Source: an uncultured Bryobacterales bacterium (GTDB taxonomy: Bacteria > Acidobacteriota > Terriglobia > Bryobacterales > Bryobacteraceae). Taken from it: DNA of 34,667 nt. The translations under genes and the position numbers were made by a program. Positions 1 through 7,812 of the stretch are shown here, piece after piece (the stretch's first letter is position 1; every line of letters starts with the position of its first letter). The DNA lies in the NCBI GenBank assembly GCA_937859895.1, contig CALMAV010000300.1:1-34667 (forward strand), in the 5' to 3' direction. A model generated the notes under the pieces. It was not told the origin of the DNA. It saw only the letters and a list, made by a program, of their open reading frames with translations, and did not search any database.

Positions 1-113
1 GATCCTTCAGCAAAACTCAGTTCAAAGAGGGTGGGTGTATAGAGTTCATCCAGTTCGCGCGCAGAAGGACTGACCTTCAAGGACGAGTAGGCGGTATCGC
101 TGGCACTCAGCAT
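1..113 (-). CDS. tnpA: Tn3-family transposase, N-terminal fragment cut by the window edge
   Basis: Reading leftward from an ATG at 113 gives an uninterrupted frame to the window edge, 37 residues starting MLSASDTAYSSLK and containing SARELDELYTPT and FELSFAEG. This resembles, from memory, the N-terminal DUF4158 region of Tn3-family transposases. The divergent serine recombinase 137 bp away is the usual tnpA-tnpR arrangement of such transposons, which supports the call. A TnpA would be about 1000 residues, so nearly all of the gene lies outside the window. A longer overlapping frame on the same strand (46-315) looks like a shadow. Identification rests on a short stretch plus context. Confidence 0.5.
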   Translation of the reverse strand, partial: MLSASDTAYSSLKVSPSARELDELYTPTLFELSFAEG

Positions 114-249
114 GATGCATGGACTGCAGAACGGCCAAAATCTTTAGCTTTCGGCCAGCCCAAAGTAGAATACCAAAGTGGCCGGAAAACCTGCACTCAC
201 AACCATAAAACCAGCAAGGGTTTTTGGCCAGGCTCGGCGAAAACCTACG
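114..249. promoter_or_regulatory. tnpA-tnpR intergenic region, probable res site
   Basis: This 136-bp gap separates the divergent transposase and resolvase starts, where Tn3-type transposons carry the resolution site and both promoters. CGGCCA occurs twice close together (132-137 and 162-167), and GGCCAAAA near 134 is mirrored by TTTTTGGCC near 221-229. I cannot delimit the resolvase subsites; the call is by position. Confidence 0.3.
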
Positions 250-870
250 ATGGCTCTCCGCGTAGCCCTTTACGCTCGCGTCTCCACGCATGATCAGCAA
301 ACCTTGCCACTTCAATTGCGGGCCATGAAAGAGTACATCAAACAGAGAGGGTGGTCCGTTGTTGAGGAAGTAAGAGAGATAGGATCTGGATCCTTGCAGA
401 GGCCGAAACGCGAACAGTTGATGAAGATGGCTCGGCAGAAAACGATAGACGTCATCCTGGTATGGCGTTTGGATCGTTGGGGCCGCTCGGTTGCCGATTT
501 AGCCGTCAACCTGAAGGAGCTCAATGAACTCGGAATCGCTTTTGTTTCCTTAACAGAAGCTCTCGATCTCACCACGCCAAGTGGTCGTGCCATGGCGGGA
601 TTATTGGCAGTCTTCGCTGAGTTTGAAAGAGAGATCTTACGTGAAAGAGTAATGGCAGGACTGGCACAAGCACGGACCGAGGGCATCCAATTAGGTCGAC
701 CCCGCACTGCTTTCCGTCTTCAAAGGCAAATCCGAGAGCTATACGGTCAGGGTCTGAGTAAAGCTGCCATAGCTCGCCAGCTAAACGTTGGCCGAACCTC
801 GGTCCGGCGGATATTAGCGATCAAGGAAGAGGTTGACGCTGCCACGAAAGGCCGAAAGCCTGAACATTAA
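250..870 (+). CDS. tnpR: serine recombinase (Tn3-type resolvase / DNA invertase)
   Basis: A 206-residue small serine recombinase. The N-terminal catalytic domain has LYARVSTHDQQ with the nucleophile Ser12. The later motifs VWRLDRWGRS, GRAMAGLLAVFAEFEREI and RERVMAGLAQAR are classic for the family, and a C-terminal helix-turn-helix (GLSKAAIARQLNVGRTSVRRIL) binds the subsites. Length matches Tn3/gamma-delta resolvases and Hin-like invertases. The frame is open back to 178, but ATG 250 places the catalytic motif at the usual distance from the N-terminus. It would resolve cointegrates made by the divergent transposase. No defect seen. Confidence 0.93.
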   Translation: MALRVALYARVSTHDQQTLPLQLRAMKEYIKQRGWSVVEEVREIGSGSLQRPKREQLMKMARQKTIDVILVWRLDRWGRSVADLAVNLKELNELGIAFVSLTEALDLTTPSGRAMAGLLAVFAEFEREILRERVMAGLAQARTEGIQLGRPRTAFRLQRQIRELYGQGLSKAAIARQLNVGRTSVRRILAIKEEVDAATKGRKPEH

Positions 871-1212
871 GCTCTATGGCGTCTCATTGCAGTAATCGTT
901 CTCGCCGGTGACATCGGACAGACTAGATCCTCTGCCATTGGCAACCAAGCTCGGATGTAAGGGGGGTGTCCTGGCGTTTATTGTGGCTTTTCCAGGCCGT
1001 ACTTGACTTCATTGCGTACTGCGCACAGTGTCACTCTGCCCTGACGTGCGGAAAGTAGCGCCACAAGGACGACATGCCGACTATCCGTCAACCTGGATTT
1101 TAAATTGCTCTACACTTGCCTTACGTCGGACCTATCATTGCGTGAACCAGAGTCTGGATTTCCACTGTTAAGCACGAACAGCGATTGGGCTGCCAACGTA
1201 AGACTGTAAAAG
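871..1212. other. non-coding gap
   Basis: No convincing reading frame. It holds a run of six G at 961-966 and a short CCTGG/CCAGG dyad (about 970-995). The far terminal repeat of the Tn3 element could lie here, but I could not identify one. The DUF2971 gene's promoter should be near its right end. Confidence 0.4.
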
Positions 1213-2169
1213 ATGAAGAAAACAACGCTAGATCCTGTCTCCTCAGAGCTGATCGACTCAGTTCGAAAGTTTGTCTCCGCGTGGTCTGCCGGTCTTATAG
1301 CTCGCCGACGACCCAGTGGCCCTATATACCACTACTGCGATGCGACTGCGCTCTTGAACATCTTTAGAACAAGATCGTTATGGGCAACCGGAACGCGTTA
1401 TCTAAATGATCAATCGGAACTGACGGCTTTGCTGGATAGACTGCCCGAGATGACACGGATGCACGAAGCCACTCCCAGTGGCCGGGCTACCCGTGAGCTT
1501 TCGAATGTTATCCGAACGTGGGGATCAAAAATTTTTGCTAATGCGATAGGGGCGGAGATTTTCGTCGCTTGTCTCTCTCAAAATGGAGACGTGCTCAGCC
1601 AATGGCGGGCGTATGCCGACGACGGTCACGGATTTGCCATTGGATTCGATTGCACGCAACTCGCCACGCTAAGTAGCTCGGAAGTTGGAGCTTGCGAACT
1701 GAAACGAATTTTATATGGCGGCATGGAGGAACAACAACTCTTAGATCAGCTGTTTCTGGGGTTTGCAGAGAGAATTCAGCCTTACCTGGATCAGCTTGAT
1801 AGTACCGGTTGGACTTCGGATCACGGAGACCAAATTTTGCGCGAGTGGCTAAGCGTCCGCATGTCCGAATGCTTGGGAGAACTCACCATGGAGTGCAAAC
1901 ACTCCTCCTTCGCTGAAGAACAGGAATGGCGTATCTATGCCGCCCCATCGCAAATGCAATTTCGGGTTTCGGGTGGCCGAATCGTGCCATTTAAACAAAT
2001 CGATATGTCATCTGCAACGAATCCGAATTTGATGCCGATAACCAGAATTGTAGTTGGTCCCAAGGCAGATTGGAGAGCTACCGAGCGGGTTCTTATGTAC
2101 ATAGCCGACCAATATGGGTATGGCCACTCAGGTCTTAACCTTACACGATCTAGCGCACCATATAGGTAA
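1213..2169 (+). CDS. DUF2971 family protein
   Basis: A 318-residue soluble protein. The N-terminal block IYHYCDATALLNIFRTRSLW followed by TRYLNDQSEL, and the central LSQWRAYADDGHGFAIGFD, are the recognisable signature of the DUF2971 family. A later AEEQEWRIYA segment is also typical. Members are common in genomic islands and near defence genes, but the family has no settled biochemical role that I can cite. The gene stands alone between the resolvase and a leftward small gene. Start is ATG 1213; no strong Shine-Dalgarno is visible (gtaaaag lies just upstream). The annotation is at family level only. Confidence 0.8.
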   Translation: MKKTTLDPVSSELIDSVRKFVSAWSAGLIARRRPSGPIYHYCDATALLNIFRTRSLWATGTRYLNDQSELTALLDRLPEMTRMHEATPSGRATRELSNVIRTWGSKIFANAIGAEIFVACLSQNGDVLSQWRAYADDGHGFAIGFDCTQLATLSSSEVGACELKRILYGGMEEQQLLDQLFLGFAERIQPYLDQLDSTGWTSDHGDQILREWLSVRMSECLGELTMECKHSSFAEEQEWRIYAAPSQMQFRVSGGRIVPFKQIDMSSATNPNLMPITRIVVGPKADWRATERVLMYIADQYGYGHSGLNLTRSSAPYR

Positions 2170-2462
2170 GAGCTCGCTTCAAAGAGTTGGATAGGCGATT
2201 AAATCTTCTGGTCGCCAAGGTTTGATTTATCTGCAATCCACTTTGCCGTAAAACGCGCGACCCGTAGATGTGCAACCCGCCGTTTACTTGTGTGTGACTG
2301 CGCAGTATTTAGTACCGCCTAGTCCAGGCCGCAAGGCGTAGTGCATAACCGTTCATTTAAGCAACGACCTGCTGACAACCATGAGCCGGCTCGGAAACCC
2401 TTCGCGACTACCCGCGGTAACAGCTCGGTCAGGTCTCGGAGGCTGCTCCGGGTCGAACGACT

Positions 2463-2789
2463 TTATGCCTGCGGAACCGTTATTCCAGCTTGCAACGCAC
2501 TGCGGCAATTTGGACATACTGTAGCCTTCGCGTGAATACGCTTGCGGCAGGCGGGACAGGTTTTTCCGCTGGCAGTGGCGGCGATGAGACAGGCCAAACC
2601 ACCGAGAATGACAATCCCGACCAATCCAGCAACTGTGCCTGCGAAGACGGACGCTAGGGCACCCAGCATGCTCATTGCGCCTGCCAGAATGGCAAAGCCG
2701 AACTTGGATGCTCCGCTACCTTTTGCGAATGAAGCGGCGACGAGCGGAGACACGATAAAGATCAGGAGAACTTCAAGAAGGGCTTCCAT
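2463..2789 (-). CDS. small membrane protein with C-terminal zinc ribbon
   Basis: About 108 residues from ATG 2789 (the frame extends to 2840, but the residues before MEALLEVLLIF are not membrane-like). An N-terminal hydrophobic helix is followed by a long Ala/Gly/Val-rich segment with two or three likely membrane passes. The C-terminal cytosolic tail contains CPACRKRIHAKATVCPNC, a double CxxC zinc ribbon. This is the layout of small zinc-ribbon membrane proteins of unknown role. It is monocistronic and convergent with the DUF2971 gene. No function can be assigned. Confidence 0.65.
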   Translation of the reverse strand: MEALLEVLLIFIVSPLVAASFAKGSGASKFGFAILAGAMSMLGALASVFAGTVAGLVGIVILGGLACLIAATASGKTCPACRKRIHAKATVCPNCRSALQAGITVPQA

Positions 2790-2872
2790 TGCGAAACAGG
2801 CAGGATATCTCATTGCTGGTAGCCGACTCATTGGGGACATTCTAACTAGTCACGACTGCTAGACATTTGCGT

Positions 2873-2895
2873 TGCATAAAGGACGTTGTTATGCA
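2873..2895. repeat. TGCATAA/TTATGCA dyad
   Basis: Perfect 7-bp arms (2873-2879 and 2889-2895) are separated by 9 bp beginning AGGAC. CATAAAGGAC here also occurs at the lox-like dyad at 5847-5880. The 9-mer GTTATGCAC at 2888-2896 recurs inverted as GTGCATAAC at 2341-2349, so the zinc-ribbon gene lies between inverted 9-mers. It could be a regulatory palindrome, a recombination-site relic or chance. Confidence 0.3.
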
Positions 2896-3025
2896 CGATG
2901 ACCCCGTGTGTTGCAAATTGCTGGTTTAAACAACCTTTGTAGATGCTGCTGGACTACAGCGGTTCTAAAATTCCGCTATCCACCTTCCAAGTGGCCGACA
3001 ACACTTGAACTAATCTATGTGAATA

Positions 3026-4060
3026 GTGAACGCTCTTGGTCATGGATTCAAGCATGCGATCTTCCTAATCATTAGCTGCCTAGGTGTAGCCCTTCTCTGC
3101 GGAACTGCGTTCAATGCCTTTGAGAACTGGAATCTAAACCGGCTTCATCCAGCACCTGGACAGATCTACGCGGTCAGCTCTTACGCTATGCATCTTTACT
3201 GCATCGGGAAGGGCTCTCCGACCGTTGTTTTGGAGAGTGGTTTAGGAAATGACTGGCTAATCTGGCAGAAGATTCAATCGAAGATCGCTGCAAGCAGTCG
3301 TGTGTGCTCATACGATCGAGCTGGCCTTGGTTGGAGCGCACCACGTCTGGGATCAAGGGGAGCACCGGTCATAGCCAAGCAATTAGAGGCGCTGCTAAAG
3401 CAAGCAGGAATCAACGACGAACTTATACTGGTTGGCCACTCGGCTGGAGGTCTTTACGTCAGAGCATTTGCCGGGCTGTTTCCCCAACGTGTGGCCGGCC
3501 TTGTTTTCGTAGAAGCATCAAGTCCGGAAGCATTTCATGCCTCTCCTAGTCGACCTCGGCAACAATTAATTGCGGAGCGGCATCGAGAAGCTCCGTGGCT
3601 CTTCGCTAAGGTCGCAACGGGGCTGGCCCGTCTTACCGACGATTACTGCAATCCGAATACCAGTCAGCGTATTCCGGCTGTCCAAGATTTGGCCCGAGCT
3701 GAAGACTGCCGGCCACGGTATATGAATAGTTGGCTAGGAGAGTGGGACGAATTTGAGTCCTCGGCAGAGGAGGTTTTCAAGATGCCCTGCTGCAGTTCGA
3801 CACCGCTTGTCATTGTGTCCAGAGATCCAGGCCCAACCAAGCGAAGCACCGATGCAATGAGAAATCAGCAGACTTGGGACGATATTCAAGAAGGACTTAA
3901 ACGTTTGTCTACACGGAGTATGAGGATCATTGCCCGAGACAGTCAGCACTACGTCATGGTTGACAGACCTGACGTCGTTATTACAGCCGTTGAGATTGTC
4001 GAGGCGGAGATTACTAATAGAGCGAAACGCATCCAGCCTGGTCAGACAGTTTGGCGTTAG
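3026..4060 (+). CDS. alpha/beta-hydrolase fold protein, membrane-anchored
   Basis: A 344-residue hydrolase with an N-terminal hydrophobic segment (residues about 10-30) that could be an anchor or uncleaved signal. VLESGLGNDW fits the oxyanion-hole strand, CSYDRAGLGWS is the conserved strand after it, and LVGHSAGGLYVRAF carries the nucleophile elbow G-H-S-A-G. A histidine in RDSQHYVMVDRP is the probable catalytic base. Substrate is unknown; esterase, lipase or epoxide-hydrolase-like activities are all possible. The start is GTG 3026; no better in-frame ATG is near. It has no operon partner and looks intact. Confidence 0.85.
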   Translation: MNALGHGFKHAIFLIISCLGVALLCGTAFNAFENWNLNRLHPAPGQIYAVSSYAMHLYCIGKGSPTVVLESGLGNDWLIWQKIQSKIAASSRVCSYDRAGLGWSAPRLGSRGAPVIAKQLEALLKQAGINDELILVGHSAGGLYVRAFAGLFPQRVAGLVFVEASSPEAFHASPSRPRQQLIAERHREAPWLFAKVATGLARLTDDYCNPNTSQRIPAVQDLARAEDCRPRYMNSWLGEWDEFESSAEEVFKMPCCSSTPLVIVSRDPGPTKRSTDAMRNQQTWDDIQEGLKRLSTRSMRIIARDSQHYVMVDRPDVVITAVEIVEAEITNRAKRIQPGQTVWR

Positions 4061-4149
4061 TCGCAGCAGTGAATTCGGTCCACTTTGGAGCTTTCGTCAA
4101 TTGCAATGAGAGCGACTTGTTAGAAGCTACAGGCCATTGTCGCTGCACC

Positions 4150-4398
4150 TTACCTGGTCGCGATAAAACACTCAGAAGTGCCGTCGTTATCCGCGGTGCA
4201 GGAGAATCCGACCACGTTTTCATCTCTCCCAATAAACGCACTTCCGCTATCTTGCCCAATAAACCTAACCTTTTTGACACTAACGACGAAGCCGCTGCTA
4301 CTTGCCCTTGCCACAGCAGGGTGCAAGATGAAAAGAATCATAATAACGGCCAGAAAGGCCGAAACGGAAATGCCGGTAACCCAAAACTTCTTTCGCAT
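4150..4398 (-). CDS. small secreted or membrane-anchored hypothetical protein
   Basis: An 82-residue protein from ATG 4398 (the frame is open to 4470, but this start places charged MRKK before the hydrophobic helix). Residues about 5-30 form a signal peptide or anchor ending near AVARAS. The remainder, with VSVKKVRFIGQDSG and a CTADNDGTSEC segment holding two cysteines, would be outside the cytoplasm. No family is recognised. It is convergent with the hydrolase gene, with 89 bp between the stops. Confidence 0.5.
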   Translation of the reverse strand: MRKKFWVTGISVSAFLAVIMILFILHPAVARASSSGFVVSVKKVRFIGQDSGSAFIGRDENVVGFSCTADNDGTSECFIATR

Positions 4399-4929
4399 AC
4401 TGATTAATCGGCTGTAAGCATCAAAAACAATAGCAATATTACAAGACTTCGAACTGGTGCTTGGGCGCAAATGAACGAATGTGCTGCGATCTGACGAAGA
4501 GAACAGGTGTCAGTGGTGGAATAGTCCGATAGCGAAGCTTATTCCGTTCGTAGTATGGATTCTTTCTAAGAATCAACTAAAGTGGTCCCCAAGCCAGTTC
4601 TGTCTTAATTGCTCGTCGCTCATAATATTGCGTGCTTTGCAGCGCTGATCGCGAAGATGCGGCGGTGCACGCCATATGTCGCTAGCGAAGAGCTGACGAG
4701 CCAAGCGATCTCGGCGGAATTCAGATTATCGCAAGCACGGCGTCGCTCAGGTTGTTGCCGCACTGGACTTAAACCGCGGACTGGCTGATTGACGGGCTAT
4801 TTGTACCTTATTGCAGACAGGTGGGAATCCGTTCACCTTGTGAATCGATAAACATAGACTGTGCGCAAGCCAAGCAAGCGAACTTCACCAGAAGACCGTG
4901 ACCAGTTCCAACCAGCCACCGATAGCAGA
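4399..4929. other. gap with no clear gene
   Basis: No full gene is supported. On the + strand around 4640-4800 one frame reads ASEELTSQAISAEFRLSQARR, faintly like the helix-turn-helix of IS630-type transposases, but it is broken and short. On the - strand a 16-codon ORF (MSDEQLRQNWLGDHFS) ends near 4576. The region reads as degraded sequence. Confidence 0.3.
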
Positions 4930-5127
4930 CTATTTAGGTACTTTGAAAAACAACCCGTTCCTCAGATGGCTTCGACAGTACTGCTCATCCTGCATGGCAA
5001 AACTGCCGCAAGCACGGCCGTCCGAACGCTTTCCTTTGCAGATCTTCTTCTTGCTCTTAGATCTGCCGTTCTTCGATTTTGCTCCCGCAATGAGAACTCC
5101 CAGACCAAGTAACGGTAAAAGTGGCAT
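4930..5127 (-). CDS. small Cys/His zinc-finger-like protein
   Basis: 65 residues. A short hydrophobic N-terminus (MPLLPLLGLGVLIAGA) precedes a lysine-rich stretch and then CKGKRSDGRACGSFAMQDEQ followed by YCRSH, spacing C-x9-C-x10-C-x2-H. This resembles the DUF5763-type motif of small phage and island proteins with a single zinc site. It lies 12 bp downstream of the HNH-like gene on the same strand, so the two probably form a transcription unit. Function unknown; it could be a partner of the nuclease-like protein. Confidence 0.55.
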   Translation of the reverse strand: MPLLPLLGLGVLIAGAKSKNGRSKSKKKICKGKRSDGRACGSFAMQDEQYCRSHLRNGLFFKVPK

Positions 5128-5139
5128 CCTTCTTTCCTT

Positions 5140-5703
5140 TCAATGTTTTTGAGCCATCTCAAAGGCACAGAACAGGACAACAGCAAGTAAGATGGCGAGC
5201 CTACCTACCTTCCCTGAAACAAGCTGCTTTGGAGCTTGATAATCGAGGTGAGTCGGCATTTTGTTACTCTTCCTCAAATTTTCACTCCGCGGGATGACGC
5301 GGAGATTGTCGATGCTGTTGTCTCCCCATCGAGAAAAAGGAACGCGGTGATCGATCGCATGTGTCTTGCCATCGAATCGGCTCGCATCCCCCAGATCACG
5401 ACGAAGAACTGCCTGTCGTACGGCCTTGGGAATATAGCGGGAGCGGTTCGGAGGTTTGATCACAGCTATTGCTAACAGGTATGCGAACATCGCAGCAACG
5501 CCTGCTGCTTGAAAACTCGAGAGTCCGTGACTTGTAAGAAAGAGAGCAAGCACCAAGTACAATATTCCGCCAATCATGGTTCTCCGAAGCCGGAAGCGGA
5601 TGTATGCACGGCGAGCCTTAAGCGCCTTAATGCGCCACCAGTGCTTTTCAAACAGCACTGACAAAAAGAGAACCACCAGCCCGGTTTCGACAAAGACAAG
5701 CAT
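5140..5703 (-). CDS. membrane protein with HNH-endonuclease-like domain
   Basis: 187 residues. Two or three N-terminal hydrophobic segments (about residues 3-17, 45-62 and 64-82) precede a soluble domain, RYIPKAVRQAVLRRDLGD then HAIDHRVPFSRWGDNSIDNL and RVIPRSENLRKSNK. That is an HNH beta-beta-alpha fold (DH, N, and the SxxNxxKS end), but the zinc-binding CxxC pairs of many HNH proteins are absent. A final hydrophobic helix (LAILLAVVLFCAF) ends the protein. An HNH domain between membrane segments is unusual; it could attack incoming DNA or serve as an interbacterial or abortive effector. Start is ATG 5703. Confidence 0.65.
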   Translation of the reverse strand: MLVFVETGLVVLFLSVLFEKHWWRIKALKARRAYIRFRLRRTMIGGILYLVLALFLTSHGLSSFQAAGVAAMFAYLLAIAVIKPPNRSRYIPKAVRQAVLRRDLGDASRFDGKTHAIDHRVPFSRWGDNSIDNLRVIPRSENLRKSNKMPTHLDYQAPKQLVSGKVGRLAILLAVVLFCAFEMAQKH

Positions 5704-5829
5704 TTCTAATCCGAATGGGTCGGAACGAACTAGCTGGTTAACAACTGTCCGCTGCGCTTATGAGTTCTATCGGTAGAAAAGCAGGAAGGCGATAGGAGAT
5801 CGATGACCGCTTGGCATCTCAGATTGCTC

Positions 5830-6453
5830 CTAACTCAGGATCAGAGTTACTACAACATAAAGGACAGTCGGTTGTACTAAAGCCCGCGAAAACACTGGAG
5901 GAAGCTCTTCGTTGCGTAGACGCTGCTTCTTGATGAAGAAGACAGAAGAGGCCATTCCCCCTGCAAACACAGCGGCTTCGACCAAGATTGCCTGGAGGGC
6001 GATGAAGGTACCTACCGCGCCCGCGATGAGGGCAAATACGACGTTACCGGTGTGAGTGTAAACTTCGTTTCTGGCGATCTGTTTCGATAATTGGTTATCC
6101 TCGGCCATGCCTAGAGCGAAGGCTGAACTGACGGCAGGAAAGATGGTGACCGCCGATCCGATTACTAATTGAACTGCGATCTGCGCGGCGAGACCTGGAA
6201 GCCATACGATGCTGAGCGCTCCGAAGGCAACGACAATGCCAGCCAGCGCAGTCAAAAGCCTTTTTCGGTGGGACTAATCAATGAGCTGGCCAGCTGCACT
6301 CTGGACCATGATGCCGGAAGAAGATAGCCAAGAAGGGGCCAAGGCCGGTCTGAATTCCAGCATTGCAAAATTCAGAGCATCGAGGGCACGGAGGCTTCGA
6401 TGCTTGTCTTCGTCACTTGCCAACAACCTATTGGAATCGGGAAATCTGCACAT
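5830..6453 (-). pseudogene. MFS transporter, frameshifted, nonsense-mutated and truncated
   Basis: Reading leftward from ATG 6453: SLRALDALNFAML is the N-terminus. A frame jump is then needed to read GIQTGLGPFLAIFF (about 6300-6350), another to read QSAAGQLID, then a TAG near 6275, and the rest continues as the open frame 6255-5830. Homology to MFS drug transporters holds through NEVYTHTGNVVFALIAGAVG and the sixth helix. The protein then ends at about 200 codons against about 400 normally, so the C-terminal half is missing. The truncation falls at the dyad 5847-5880, suggesting that a recombination event removed the rest. Confidence 0.7.
5847..5880. repeat. lox/dif-like dyad at the truncated MFS end
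   Basis: Arm TTACTACAACATAA (5847-5860) is identical over 14 bp to the reverse complement of 9533-9546. After a 6-bp spacer AGGACA, GTCGGTTGTACTAA (5867-5880) matches the inverted arm at 10 of 14 positions. Arm-spacer-arm geometry and ATAA-TTAT-like inner ends are typical of XerC/D-type sites. The MFS homology stops here. Confidence 0.5.
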
Positions 6454-6505
6454 TTCGGTAACTCTGTTCTCGTTCCAAGTTTCAGGTGCGGTTCTCGCGA
6501 GTAGG

Positions 6506-6521
6506 CCCTAGTTGGCTAGGG
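6506..6521 (-). terminator. weak hairpin at the end of the histidine kinase gene
   Basis: CCCTAG (6506-6511) and CTAGGG (6516-6521) form a 6-bp stem with a 4-nt loop over the kinase stop codon. There is no T-tract on the transcript side, so this is at best a weak or factor-dependent terminator. Confidence 0.25.
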
Positions 6522-7685
6522 GAGGGGGCGGTACTGCGAGACCGAGCTTGACAAGGGGGCGAGCATCTTACTTCCTGCAGGGATCGTGAAATAGAATGTA
6601 GATCCCTGACCCAGCACCGACTCTGCCCAAATCCGGCCTCCCCACCGTTCGACGATCCGCTTACATGTTGCTAATCCAATGCCGCTGCCCTTGATCTCCG
6701 TTCCATGCAGGCGTTTGAAGGGTTCGAAGATATAGGCGGCGTTCTCGGCTCGGAAGCCCTGCCCGTTATCGGCAACCGACACGCGGCATTGTGTTCCCAA
6801 TGGAACGGCTTCAATAAGAATCCGCAAGGGACAGTCGTTACGCCGATACTTGATCGCATTGCCGATCAGGTTTTGAAGGAGCATCGCCGTTTGGGTGCGA
6901 TCTGTCTCGACACTTGGCAATTGACTGACGGTGATGGTAGCCCCACTTTCTTCTATGTGGTGCTGCAAGTTCGCGAGCGCGATTCTCAGGGGCTCGTCGA
7001 GCCATACCCAGGTAAACATCTGCGGAACGCTACCGGTTTCCGAATACGAGAGAAGGTCATTCATCAATCTGCCGAGCCGCTCCATACTTTCAATGGACTG
7101 TCGGAGCATCTCCCGTTCTTTCTCTTCGAGTTTTGCCTTGATCCGTTTCGCAAGCAACTGAGATAAGTGCAGAGCCGCATTCAGCGGGGAGCGCAGATCG
7201 TGGGCTGCGGCGTACGCGAACCGCTGCAAGTTTTCATTCGAACGCACCAGTTCGTCTGCAACGCGCTTGCGCTCGGTAATGTCCTCAATCGCAAGTAAGA
7301 TCAAGTTCGTCTCGGTGGCTTCTGCCCATAACTTCCGGGCGTTGAGAAGCATCACTCGGTCGCCAAGGACGGGAAAAGTATGACGAACCTCGTAGTCATG
7401 GAACTCCTTGTTCTTCGCGAGTACTTCCTCAAGGAGGGTGCGAAGTGCTGGAATGTTCCACTGACCGTCTCCGAGATCGTAAATCAAGCAGCTTTCCGTC
7501 TGCTCACGGAAGACTCCGAAGGTGTTGTAGAAGGAGCGGCTCGCTGTTTTAACGTGCAAGGTGCTGTCGAGCACCAGTAACGGTTCATGAACCGTATCGA
7601 CAATGCTCCGTGCGTACGCAAGTTCAAGCCTGTCAGCCTTAGGTCCATGCTCGGGTGCTTCTTCGGGAAGCGTGCCCGCCTTCAT
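6516..7685 (-). CDS. PAS-domain sensor histidine kinase
   Basis: 389 residues, no membrane segment. A PAS domain (about 25-135, with LDSTLHVKTASRSFYNTF and the ITERKR end) leads into a HisKA domain with FAYAAAHDLRSPLNA (His162 phosphorylated). The ATPase domain follows: N-box LLQNLIGNAIKYR (269-281), G1 DNGQGF (306-311), EPFKRLHG and G2 GSGIGLAT (333-340). All catalytic motifs are intact. This resembles soluble phytochrome-like or CheR-PAS kinases sensing a cytosolic signal. It lies downstream of the receiver protein and is very likely its partner. ATG 7685 overlaps the stop of a 20-codon ORF (ATGA), suggesting translational coupling. Confidence 0.92.
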   Translation of the reverse strand: MKAGTLPEEAPEHGPKADRLELAYARSIVDTVHEPLLVLDSTLHVKTASRSFYNTFGVFREQTESCLIYDLGDGQWNIPALRTLLEEVLAKNKEFHDYEVRHTFPVLGDRVMLLNARKLWAEATETNLILLAIEDITERKRVADELVRSNENLQRFAYAAAHDLRSPLNAALHLSQLLAKRIKAKLEEKEREMLRQSIESMERLGRLMNDLLSYSETGSVPQMFTWVWLDEPLRIALANLQHHIEESGATITVSQLPSVETDRTQTAMLLQNLIGNAIKYRRNDCPLRILIEAVPLGTQCRVSVADNGQGFRAENAAYIFEPFKRLHGTEIKGSGIGLATCKRIVERWGGRIWAESVLGQGSTFYFTIPAGSKMLAPLSSSVSQYRPLP

Positions 7686-7744
7686 GTTTTCATAGCCTCA
7701 AAAACGGGTGTACTGCCTTCAAGGTCCCGGTGGTCTTCGCTCAT
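7682..7744 (-). CDS. 20-codon ORF coupled to the histidine kinase
   Basis: Reads MSEDHRDLEGSTPVFEAMKT and stops in an ATGA overlap with the kinase start. GGGACGGAG lies just upstream of its ATG as a plausible ribosome site. It may be a coupling leader peptide, or the detached N-terminus of a kinase that suffered a one-base change. Confidence 0.3.
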   Translation of the reverse strand: MSEDHRDLEGSTPVFEAMKT

Positions 7745-7812
7745 ACAGCTCCGTCCCGCTTACGTCCGTCTACTCGAATTTTCCTTTGCTGATGGCACAG
7801 CAAACGCGGCGC

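Noticed and set aside
178..249. N-terminal extension of the resolvase
   Set aside because: The catalytic motif sits at the normal distance from ATG 250; the extra 24 codons overlap the likely res region.
961..998. Tn3 terminal inverted repeat beginning with GGGG
   Set aside because: The orientation would mark an element extending rightward, not the end of the tnpR-containing one, and no partner was found.
2341..2896. Integron attC sites and a gene cassette array
   Set aside because: GTTATGC/GCATAAC motifs are present, but the spacing is over 500 bp, no paired inner boxes occur, and the genes point both ways.
4640..4800. Possible IS630-like transposase remnant
   Set aside because: One 20-residue helix-turn-helix-like stretch is too short and has no flanking inverted repeats.
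5236..5475. Rightward ORF opposite the HNH-like gene
   Set aside because: Antisense shadow of a better-supported gene with recognisable motifs.
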